Assembly: GCF_030271535.1 (NCBI RefSeq)
Contig: NZ_JASCXJ010000018.1
Coordinates: forward strand, 1-64,000
DNA length: 64,000 nt
Direction of reading: 5' to 3'
From: Nocardiopsis sp. ATB16-24
Lineage (GTDB): Bacteria > Actinomycetota > Actinomycetes > Streptosporangiales > Streptosporangiaceae
The notes under the pieces are model-generated. The model was not told the origin of the DNA, did no database searches, and worked only from the letters and a program-made list of their open reading frames with translations. Every line of letters begins with the position of its first letter. Within the stretch, counting starts at the first letter, position 1. Shown here piece by piece: positions 15,363 through 23,262 of the stretch. The translations under genes were made by a program, and so were the position numbers.

Positions 15363-17669
15363 TCAATCTCCCGAGGAGGAGCCCCGTCCGCCCTTCAATC
15401 TGCCCACCAAGGTCTCCAGCGCCGAACTGAACGGATGGTCGTGCACCATGTAGGTCCACGTCATCGACGGTCGTTTGACGCCCACCATGCCGACGTCGAG
15501 CTCTCCGTCCTGGACCTCCAGTTTCTCGAAGCTCTCCGCCGCACGTGCGCGCGCGTCGTCCAGGAAGCCCTTGAAGACCGGCACCGCCTCGCGGTTGAAC
15601 TCGTCGAGCGGGTCCCTGCGTCCCAAGAAGCGCAGGTGGATCCCCTCGCGCAGTTCGGCCAGGAAGGCGTTGTGGTCGGTCCAGCCCCGGTCCAGGTGGT
15701 AGAGGGTGATCAGGCGTGCCGCCCGGGCGACCTTCTCCTCGCCCAACTCCTCCACGAGTTCCGCGTGCCGCTCCTTGCGGTCGGCCTTCACCTGACGGTC
15801 GCCCTGGTCCCCGGTCAGGACCATCTCGCGGTGTTCCAGCACCACGTCCCGCTGCACGTCGATCAGCTGGTTGTAGCGCCAGGTGTTGCGGTGCACCTCC
15901 AGGAGCTGGCCCTCGGCGACCCTCTGCGCGTGGTCCACCATGCCCAGCCAGCCCTCGTCGGTGATCTCACCCTCGGCCGTGGTCGTGTACCCGGTGGACT
16001 CGGAGCCGTGGTCGACCAACAGGTCGTCGTCCATGCTGACGAAGAAGATCGAGTCGCCCGGGTCTCCCTGACGTCCGGCGCGTCCCCGCAACTGCCCGTC
16101 GAGACGGCTGCTGGGGTAGCGGCCGAAGCCCATCACGTACAGGCCGCCGGTCTCCACGACGCGTTCCCGGTCGGCCATGTCACTGCCGCCCAACCGGATG
16201 TCCGTACCACGGCCGGCCATCTGCGTGGAGACGGTGATGGCCCCGTAGGTACCCGCCTCGGCGATGATGGAGGCCTCGTCGGCGTCGTTCTTGGCGTTGA
16301 GGACCACGCACTCCAGCCCGGCCTCGCGCAGGCGTCCCGCGAGCAGTTCGGACTCGGCCACATCCTGGGTTCCGATGAGGATCGGCCTCCCGGACTTGTG
16401 CACCTCCTCCACCTTGGCGACGAGGGCGTCCTCCTTCTCCTCGCGGGTGGCGTACAGGCGCGTGCCGTGGTCCTTGCGGATGTTCGGCTTGTTGGAGGGG
16501 ATGACCGCGACCTCCAGCTCGTAGAACTCCCGGAGCTGTTCGGCCACGGCCATGGCGGTACCGGTCATGCCACCGCGCGTGGGATAGCGCAGTACCAGGG
16601 ACTGGACGGTGATGGAGTCCAGGACCTCGCCGGTCTCGCTCACCGCCACCTTCTCCTTGGCCTCGACCGCGGCCTGAAGACCGTCCGGCCAGCGCTGGAG
16701 CAGGGCGATGCGGCCGCGCGACTCGTTGATGATCCGGACCTCACCGTCACGCACCACGTAGTGGACGTCGCGCTGGAGCAGTACGTGCGCGTGCAGGGCC
16801 AGATTGACCTGGGGCAGCACCGAGGTGTCCTCCTCGGAGTACAGGTCCACCCCGCCCAACGCCTTCTCCACCACGTCGATCCCGGCGTCGGTGAGTTGAA
16901 CGTTGCGCCCTTCGGCGTCCACCTCGTAGTGCAGGCGCGGCTTGAGCGTGCGAACGACGTCGGCCATCTCCACGTCGGCGGCCACGCTCTCCGCCGCGCC
17001 GGCCAGTACCAGGGGCACACGGGCCTCGTCGACCAGCACCGAGTCCGCCTCGTCGACGATCGCCACGTGGGGCTCGGGCACGACACGGTCCTCGATGTCG
17101 GTGACCATGCGGTCGCGCAGGACGTCGAACCCCAACTCGCTGACGGCCGCGTAGGTGACGTCGCAGGAGTAGGCGTCGCGCCTTTCCCGCCGGGTGGACT
17201 CCTCGTTGATCCAGCCCACGGTGACGCCGAGCATGTCGTAGAGGGGGCGCATCCACTCCGCGTCGCGCCTGGCCAGGTAGTCGTTGACGCTCAGGACGTG
17301 CACACGCCGACCGCGCAGCGCGAACCCGGCGGCGGCCAGCGCACCCGCGAGGGTCTTGCCCTCGCCCGTGGCCATCTCGGCGACGTGGCCGTCGAGCAAC
17401 GCCATGACGCCGAGGAGCTGCACATCGAATGGTCGCTCGCCGAGGGAGCGCCGGGCGGCCTCGCGGCCGACGGCGCACAGCGACACCAGGTCGTCACGCT
17501 CGTAGGGGAGGTCGGCGTTCCCGAGGTCGATGGCCTTCTCGGTCAGCTCGGCGTCGCTGAGCTCACGAAGCCCGTCCTCCTCGTCCTCGATCGCCGTCAG
17601 GAGCTTGGTATAGGGCCGCAGGTCCACCGCACCGGGCTTACCCAGGAGGCGGCGGACGCTTTCCGCCAT
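15363..17669 (-). CDS. secA2: Accessory Sec translocase ATPase SecA2
   Basis: 768 residues, the length of mycobacterial SecA2 rather than SecA1 (~940), and lacking the C-terminal zinc/linker tail. Features: Walker A in EMATGEGKTLAG (~95-106), the adjacent NDYLARRDAEWM segment, Walker B region AIVDEADSVLVDEARVPLVL (~200-220), and the second helicase-like domain with TQMAGRGTDIRLGG and GQLRGRAGRQGDPG. It powers export of a subset of proteins through SecYEG. The ATG at 17669 is preferred; an in-frame GTG at 17687 is possible, and neither has a strong ribosome site. Neighbours give no clue to substrates. Confidence 0.93.
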   Translation of the reverse strand: MAESVRRLLGKPGAVDLRPYTKLLTAIEDEEDGLRELSDAELTEKAIDLGNADLPYERDDLVSLCAVGREAARRSLGERPFDVQLLGVMALLDGHVAEMATGEGKTLAGALAAAGFALRGRRVHVLSVNDYLARRDAEWMRPLYDMLGVTVGWINEESTRRERRDAYSCDVTYAAVSELGFDVLRDRMVTDIEDRVVPEPHVAIVDEADSVLVDEARVPLVLAGAAESVAADVEMADVVRTLKPRLHYEVDAEGRNVQLTDAGIDVVEKALGGVDLYSEEDTSVLPQVNLALHAHVLLQRDVHYVVRDGEVRIINESRGRIALLQRWPDGLQAAVEAKEKVAVSETGEVLDSITVQSLVLRYPTRGGMTGTAMAVAEQLREFYELEVAVIPSNKPNIRKDHGTRLYATREEKEDALVAKVEEVHKSGRPILIGTQDVAESELLAGRLREAGLECVVLNAKNDADEASIIAEAGTYGAITVSTQMAGRGTDIRLGGSDMADRERVVETGGLYVMGFGRYPSSRLDGQLRGRAGRQGDPGDSIFFVSMDDDLLVDHGSESTGYTTTAEGEITDEGWLGMVDHAQRVAEGQLLEVHRNTWRYNQLIDVQRDVVLEHREMVLTGDQGDRQVKADRKERHAELVEELGEEKVARAARLITLYHLDRGWTDHNAFLAELREGIHLRFLGRRDPLDEFNREAVPVFKGFLDDARARAAESFEKLEVQDGELDVGMVGVKRPSMTWTYMVHDHPFSSALETLVGRLKGGRGSSSGD

Positions 17670-17789
17670 TCGTCCGAACACCACCACAGAGTAACGCCGG
17701 ACACAACAATCGTAGAAGTCCGGGATCCCCCCTATTCGGGCCCTTCGGCCGCGCCCGCCTCCCGACGCGCACGGGGCCGCCCGACGGGC

Positions 17790-18404
17790 TCAGGCGAACT
17801 GACGCTGGTGGCGCTGACGGGCCTCCACGGCCATGGCGTGCTTGACCAGCCTCACCAGGACCCGCACGACCGAGTTCCGATCGCGGGCGTCACAGTGGAC
17901 GATCGGCACCTCGGCCGGCAGGTCCAGGGCGTCGCGCAGGTCCTCGGCGCTGTAGGACATCGCGGGGTCGAAGTCGTTGACGGCCACGACGAAGGGCAGC
18001 CGGTACTGGCGCTCGAAGTAGTCCAGTGCCTGGAAGGTGTCCTCCAAGCGACGGGTGTCGGCCAGGATCACCGCCCCCAACGCGCCACGCACCAGGTCGT
18101 CCCACATGAACCAGAAACGCTGCTGACCCGGCGTGCCGAACAGGAAGAGGGTCAGGTCGGTGTCCAGCGAGATACGGCCGAAGTCCATCGCGACCGTGGT
18201 GCTCGTCTTGTCCGGGGTGTGGGAGAGGTCGTCGACGCCCGCGCTGGCCGCGGTCACCGCGGCCTCGGTGCGCACGGGCGGGATCTCCGAGACGGCGCCG
18301 ACGAACGTGGTCTTCCCGACCCCGAACCCCCCGGCGATGATGATCTTGGTGGACAGCTCGGCGGAGGTGTGAACGGAGTTCGTGCTGTTGGCTGGATCGA
18401 TCAC
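17790..18404 (-). CDS. Conservon-type small GTPase (CvnD family), orphan
   Basis: 204 residues. Small Ras/Arf-like GTPase of the actinobacterial Roadblock-system (conservon) type: G1 GGFGVGKTTF (~22-31), switch region around VAMDFGRISLD, G3 LFGTPGQQRFWFMWDDL in which the usual DxxG is replaced by a Thr-Pro-Gly form typical of CvnD, and G4 as VNDFD. Conservons normally encode a sensor kinase, a Roadblock/LC7 protein, a DUF742 protein and this GTPase in one operon. None of the other three is next to it here. The GTG at 18404 has an AGGA ribosome site and gives the canonical length; the frame is open much further upstream without homology. Confidence 0.88.
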   Translation of the reverse strand: MIDPANSTNSVHTSAELSTKIIIAGGFGVGKTTFVGAVSEIPPVRTEAAVTAASAGVDDLSHTPDKTSTTVAMDFGRISLDTDLTLFLFGTPGQQRFWFMWDDLVRGALGAVILADTRRLEDTFQALDYFERQYRLPFVVAVNDFDPAMSYSAEDLRDALDLPAEVPIVHCDARDRNSVVRVLVRLVKHAMAVEARQRHQRQFA

Positions 18405-19147
18405 AGTTAGTCCTAGCGGGAGTGCCGGGTCAGTGGAACGCTGGCGTTCCCACGGCCCGGTCCTGAGGGGTAGGGGACTCGTCGGGCAGGCACCGTCACG
18501 AGAGTCGCCGCTCCTGGAACCTAGCACCGGATCGTCGGTGGGGAGGGCGTTTCGGCGTTCTGGTGCAACAGAACACACATCGGGGGAACACGGGATCCAC
18601 CGGACTCCGGGCGGGGAAGGGGCCGCGGGCACCGAGGACCCTCCGGTGGCGGTGCGTCCCGCATCGGAAACCGAACGTGACAAGAAAAGCACAGACCTCT
18701 ACCCGTAAGAGCCGACTTTACGACATTGTGAGCGGCCACTTCCGGCCGTTTTCAGCCGTGCCGATCCCTGTTCCCCGTGGTCTCCCGGAGTCTACGGTGG
18801 GGACAGGGCACCCGCACGTGAGTGCGGTCGCGACGAAGACTCCTGGCACGAGGACGCGACCATCCGCGGGAGCCCGGGCGTCGTCCCGGGGTGGACGGCC
18901 ACCCACCGACGTCTCGCTCTTCGGCGTCGACCGGTCCACACCCTCGGCCGCCGCTTCGGCGCTCCACCGGCCCATAACCGTCCACATGGGCCGGTGGAGA
19001 CCCCTGACTCCCCCGCCTCGGTCGGGGTTGGACGTAGTATGGGCAGGCCCTCCCCCGTCCGAGAAACCGGGCCTTCGCGCGCGTGCGCGACGGTCACGGC
19101 CGGGGGCAAGCAAGTCCTAGACGAAACTGTGAGCCGAGAACCCCGAC
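18405..19147. other. 743-bp divergent intergenic region
   Basis: Separates the leftward GTPase gene from rightward hisS. Open frames on both strands lack ribosome sites and recognisable domains. A 6-bp hairpin with GTGA loop lies at 18812-18827. No tRNA, T-box or repeat was recognised. The region presumably holds both promoters. Confidence 0.45.
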
Positions 19148-20473
19148 ATGTCCGATCAGCGCGTCGTCCGACCCACTCCCATCAGCGGTTTTCCCGAGTG
19201 GACCCCTCAGATCCGGGCCGTGGAGCAGCGCTGGCTGGACCATATCCGCACCGGTTTCGAGTCCTTCGGCTTCGCGTCGGTGGAGACGCCCTCCGTGGAG
19301 AGCCTGGACGTGCTCATGGCCAAGGGCGAGACCTCCCAGGAGGTCTACACCCTGCACCGTCTCCAGGCCGACGCCGAGGACGACTCCGACGCCAGGCTCG
19401 GACTGCACTTCGACCTGACCGTGCCCTTCGCCCGCTACGTGGCCCAGCACTTCAACGAACTGACCTTCCCGTTCAAGCGCTACCAGATGCAGCGGGTGTG
19501 GCGGGGCGAACGCCCCCAGGAGGGGCGCTTCCGCGAGTTCACGCAGTGCGACATCGACGTCATCAACGTCGACTCCGTGCCGCTGCACTTCGACGCCGAA
19601 CTGCCCCGTATCGTGCACCGCGTGCTCAGCGGCCTGGACATTCCCGCGTGGACGCTGAACGTCAACAACCGCAAGGTGCTCCAGGGCTTCTACGAGGGCC
19701 TCGGCATCAAGGATCCGATCGCCGTCATCCGTGCCGTGGACAAGCTCCACAAGATCGGTGACGACGGCGTGCGCGGGCTCCTGCTGGCGGACGGCCTGAC
19801 CGACACGCAGGCCGACTCGTGCCTGGAGCTGGCCCGTGTGCGGGGCACCGGCACCGGTGTCGCCGAGCGGGTCCGCGCCTTGGGGGTGTCCTCCGAGCTG
19901 CTCGACGAGGGACTGGAGGAGCTGACCTTCGTCCTGGAGGAGCTGTCCGACCTTCCCGAGGGCGACGTCGTGGCCGACCTCTCCATCGCCCGAGGCCTGG
20001 ACTACTACACGGGTACGGTCTACGAGGCCTCCTTCGACGACGATCCCGGTTACGGGAGCATCTGCGCGGGCGGTCGGTACGAGGACCTGGCGGGACAGTT
20101 CATCCGCAGGCGCCTTCCGGGTGTGGGCCTCTCCATCGGTCTCACCCGCATCTTCGCCAAACTCGTCGCGGAGGGTCGGATCGAGGAGGGACGCGCCTGC
20201 CCCACCGACGTGATGGTCGTGGTGCCCAACGCCGAGCAGCGCCGCGAGGCCCTACGCACGGGTGAACTGCTGCGCGAACGGGGCTTCAACACCGAGGTCT
20301 TCCACGCCACCTCCAAGATCGGCAGGCAGATCCAGTACGCCTCCAAGAAGGGCATCCCCTTCGTGTGGTTCCCGCCCTTCGGCGACGACGGGGCCCACGA
20401 GGTCAAGGACATGGGGTCGGGCGAGCAGGTCGCCGCGGACCCCGCCACCTGGGCCCCGGGCACCACGGGGTGA
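19148..20473 (+). CDS. hisS: Histidyl-tRNA synthetase
   Basis: 441 residues. A class II synthetase for tRNA-His: motif 1 region near the N-terminus (FGFASVETPSVESLDVLMAKG), substrate-binding DLTVPFARYV, motif 2 MQRVWRGERPQEGRFREFTQCDID (~115-138), the histidine-specific SIARGLDYYTGTVYE (~278-292), motif 3 GLSIGLTRI, and a C-terminal anticodon-binding domain (DVMVVVPNAEQRREALRTGELLRERGFNTEV). The ATG has only a weak purine-rich ribosome site. It stands alone on the plus strand rather than next to relA or aspS. A second hisS elsewhere in the genome cannot be excluded. Confidence 0.94.
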   Translation: MSDQRVVRPTPISGFPEWTPQIRAVEQRWLDHIRTGFESFGFASVETPSVESLDVLMAKGETSQEVYTLHRLQADAEDDSDARLGLHFDLTVPFARYVAQHFNELTFPFKRYQMQRVWRGERPQEGRFREFTQCDIDVINVDSVPLHFDAELPRIVHRVLSGLDIPAWTLNVNNRKVLQGFYEGLGIKDPIAVIRAVDKLHKIGDDGVRGLLLADGLTDTQADSCLELARVRGTGTGVAERVRALGVSSELLDEGLEELTFVLEELSDLPEGDVVADLSIARGLDYYTGTVYEASFDDDPGYGSICAGGRYEDLAGQFIRRRLPGVGLSIGLTRIFAKLVAEGRIEEGRACPTDVMVVVPNAEQRREALRTGELLRERGFNTEVFHATSKIGRQIQYASKKGIPFVWFPPFGDDGAHEVKDMGSGEQVAADPATWAPGTTG

Positions 20474-20653
20474 CACGGGAGCCCATAGCACCTTCGTGAC
20501 CCACTCGGGCGGTTTCGGTCCGCCCATGCCGGAACCGGCCATCCAGGGGACAGTTCGGTCCCTTCGATGCGACACTGGGAACGGAGTTGCCCGCGTCACC
20601 GTGTCCGCGAGGCCACGGTGACGCGGATATTCGGTGTCCTATTGATCGAGGCC

Positions 20654-23107
20654 ATGTCTCCTCCCCGCCATAACCTGCCCCTGTCCGCCGGCGAGTTCGT
20701 CAGTTTCGTCGGGCGTGAGCGTGACATCGTCGACCTGGGCCACCTCCTGGGTACCGCCAGGATGGTCACGCTGACCGGTGCCGGAGGCATCGGCAAGACG
20801 CGGCTGGCCCTCCACCTGGCCGAGCGCGTCATGCGCCGATTCCCCGACGGGATACGTTTCGTCGACCTGAGCGAGGCCTCCACCCGCGACCAGGTGCTGC
20901 GCACCGTGGCCCTCGCGCTCCAGGCGGTGGAGGACGACGCGCCCACGATGGGGGACGCCGTCATCACCTCGCTGCGCACCCGCAACCTGTTGCTGCTCCT
21001 GGACACGTGCGAGCACGCCGTCGAGCCGCTGGCCGAACTGTGCCGGGCGGTACTGCGCGACTGCCCTCGGGTCCGCATCCTGGCCACCAGCCGTCAGCCG
21101 CTGCACGTTCCCGAGGAGAGCGTGTGGCGGGTGCCCCCTCTGTCCCTGCCCGCACGCCCCACCCCCATCGACCCCTACGCCGCCGACCCCGCGCCCATCC
21201 CCCGACGGGACACCCAGCGCTATGAGTCGGTGCGTCTGTTCGTCACCCGCGCGCACGCCGCGCGCGCCGGTTTCGAGATGACCCGGGAGAACTCCGGGTA
21301 CATCGCGGAGATCTGCCGCATGCTGGACGGCATCCCGTTGGCCATCGAACTGGCCGCCGCCCGGGTGCGCGTCCTGTCGGTACAGCAGATCCTGCGGCGT
21401 CTGGACGACCGCTTCCAACTGTTGACCAGTGACGGCTCCGAGGACCTGCCCGCACGCCAGCGCACACTGCGCGCCGTCCTGGAGTGGAGCCACGACCTGC
21501 TCAGCGAGCCGGAGCGGCTCCTGCTGCACCGCCTCTCGGTGTTCTCCACCTGGCACCTGGAGTGCGCCGAGGACGTCTGTTCGGGACAGGGGGTCGATCC
21601 CACCGACATCCTGCCGCTGCACTTCTCCTTGTTGGACAAGTCGCTGGTGGTGATGGACGCGGAGATCGACGGCACCGCCCACTACCGGCTGACCGAGACG
21701 GTACGCGCCTACGCCGCCGAACAACTGGCACGCAGTGGCGGCGAGGACGAACGCTGGGAGCGCTACCTGCGTTTTTGCGTCGCCCACCTGGAGGAGTGGT
21801 CCAAGGCCTGCTGCGCCCCTCTGTCCTGGAACGAGCGCCTGTCCCACCTGAGACTGCTCGACCACCACCGGGACAACCACGCCCGGATGGTGGACTGGGC
21901 CCTGTCGCGAGGTCGTGTGGACGAGGCGTTGCGGGTCTGCGTGGCACAGCGCCCGTACTGGATGGTGCGGGCCCTGGCCTCCGAGGGCAGCCGTGCCCTG
22001 GAGCGGGCTCTGGACTCCGATCCCGACGGACAGTCACCCCACCTGAGGGCTCGCGCCCTGGCACTCCACGCCGAACTGCGCCTGGACCTGGACCCGGTAC
22101 CGCGCGTGATGACCCTGGCCATGTGCGCGCTGGAGGCGGCGCGGGCATGCAGGGAGGCCGGCGCCGCGGCGTCGGCGTTGACCACCATGGCCGCGCTCTG
22201 CCTGCGTACCGGCGCTCTGGAGGAGGCGGGGCGGCACGCCGACCGGGCCCGGGAGTGGGTCTCCCAGGTCAGTGATCCCCTCACCGAGACGGCCCTTCTC
22301 GAAGTGTCGGCACAGTTGGCCCGCCGACGTGGTGAGACCGCCCGGGCGAGCGCCTGCCTGGAGCAGAGCATCGCGCTGGCCGAGAAGCTGGGCGACCGGT
22401 GGAGCGTGGCCCGCTCGCTGCACGTACTGGGTTCGATCGCCGCCGAGCACCGGGACTTCACACGGGCACGCGACCTGCTCACCGAGGCGTTGGCGGTCTT
22501 CGGTGAGTTGGAGACCGCCCCGGCCACCGCGCACTGCGCCCAGGACCTGGGGCGTCTGTACCTGGCCCAGGGTGAGGTGCTGGCGGCGCGAGAGCCCCTC
22601 GCGACGTGCCTACGGGTGAGCTTCACCTCCGGGCAGCGGATCGCGGTGGCCGGCGCTCTGGAGGCCCTAGCGGAGCTGGCCCTGGCCGAGGACGAGGCGG
22701 AGCGGGCCGCCGCCCTCGTGGGTGTGGCGGCCGACCTTCGGACCTCCCTGGAACGTCCCTCGGCCGAGACCTTGCGTCTGCGGTCGGCCGCGGAGCGGCG
22801 TGTGGGCGGTACGCGTGTGGCCGAGGCGTGGAACGCCTGGCGTTCCCTGCCCCTGGAACAGGTACTCGACAGGGCGTTGGCCTTCAGGCCCGTTCCCTCG
22901 GGACCCTCGGGGCCGGAATCGCTGACGCCCCGGGAGAAGGAGGTGGCCGAACTCGCCCGGCAGGGCCTGTCCAACCGTGAGATCGCCGAGCGGCTGACCA
23001 TCAGTCAGGCGACCGCGGCCCGACATATCGCGAACATCTTCAGAAAACTCTCGATTTCCTCAAGGACACAGTTGACCGGCCGGAGCGTCTCGGGCAACGG
23101 TGGTTGA
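20654..23107 (+). CDS. LuxR-family regulator with NB-ARC ATPase and TPR-like repeats (copy 1)
   Basis: 817 residues. Order: a NLPLSAGEFVSFVGRERD entry segment, NB-ARC/AAA ATPase with Walker A GAGGIGKTRLAL (~37-48) and Walker B-like NLLLLLDTCEH (~115), the winged region ending GIPLAIELAAARVR, then ~350 residues of helical TPR-type repeats, and a C-terminal LuxR helix-turn-helix (LTPREKEVAELARQGLSNREIAERL, TAARHIANIFRKL). It lacks the N-terminal SARP DNA-binding domain of AfsR. The ATG at 20654 aligns with copy 2; a GTG at 20618 is a possible longer start. It precedes copy 2 by 155 bp on the same strand and is probably a signal-dependent transcriptional activator. Ligand and targets unknown. 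Confidence 0.9.
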   Translation: MSPPRHNLPLSAGEFVSFVGRERDIVDLGHLLGTARMVTLTGAGGIGKTRLALHLAERVMRRFPDGIRFVDLSEASTRDQVLRTVALALQAVEDDAPTMGDAVITSLRTRNLLLLLDTCEHAVEPLAELCRAVLRDCPRVRILATSRQPLHVPEESVWRVPPLSLPARPTPIDPYAADPAPIPRRDTQRYESVRLFVTRAHAARAGFEMTRENSGYIAEICRMLDGIPLAIELAAARVRVLSVQQILRRLDDRFQLLTSDGSEDLPARQRTLRAVLEWSHDLLSEPERLLLHRLSVFSTWHLECAEDVCSGQGVDPTDILPLHFSLLDKSLVVMDAEIDGTAHYRLTETVRAYAAEQLARSGGEDERWERYLRFCVAHLEEWSKACCAPLSWNERLSHLRLLDHHRDNHARMVDWALSRGRVDEALRVCVAQRPYWMVRALASEGSRALERALDSDPDGQSPHLRARALALHAELRLDLDPVPRVMTLAMCALEAARACREAGAAASALTTMAALCLRTGALEEAGRHADRAREWVSQVSDPLTETALLEVSAQLARRRGETARASACLEQSIALAEKLGDRWSVARSLHVLGSIAAEHRDFTRARDLLTEALAVFGELETAPATAHCAQDLGRLYLAQGEVLAAREPLATCLRVSFTSGQRIAVAGALEALAELALAEDEAERAAALVGVAADLRTSLERPSAETLRLRSAAERRVGGTRVAEAWNAWRSLPLEQVLDRALAFRPVPSGPSGPESLTPREKEVAELARQGLSNREIAERLTISQATAARHIANIFRKLSISSRTQLTGRSVSGNGG

Positions 23108-23262
23108 GAGCATCACGATGGGTCGGAAGCACTTGCACAGTGCGCGTACACCCGCTAAGACAGGAACTCCAGGCACCATCCCTCCATACGACCGCGTCAG
23201 TTCTGCCGCCCTTCCCCCGTTCCTGGTGACAACCTCCCCGACCGCCCCTACATGTGAAGGCC

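Noticed and set aside
15186..18410. 1,074-codon plus-strand frame across secA2 and the GTPase
   Set aside because: It is antisense to two clear genes, has no domain and no ribosome site.
18563..19120. Open frames in the GTPase-hisS gap
   Set aside because: No ribosome site, no domain and composition typical of a GC-rich spacer.
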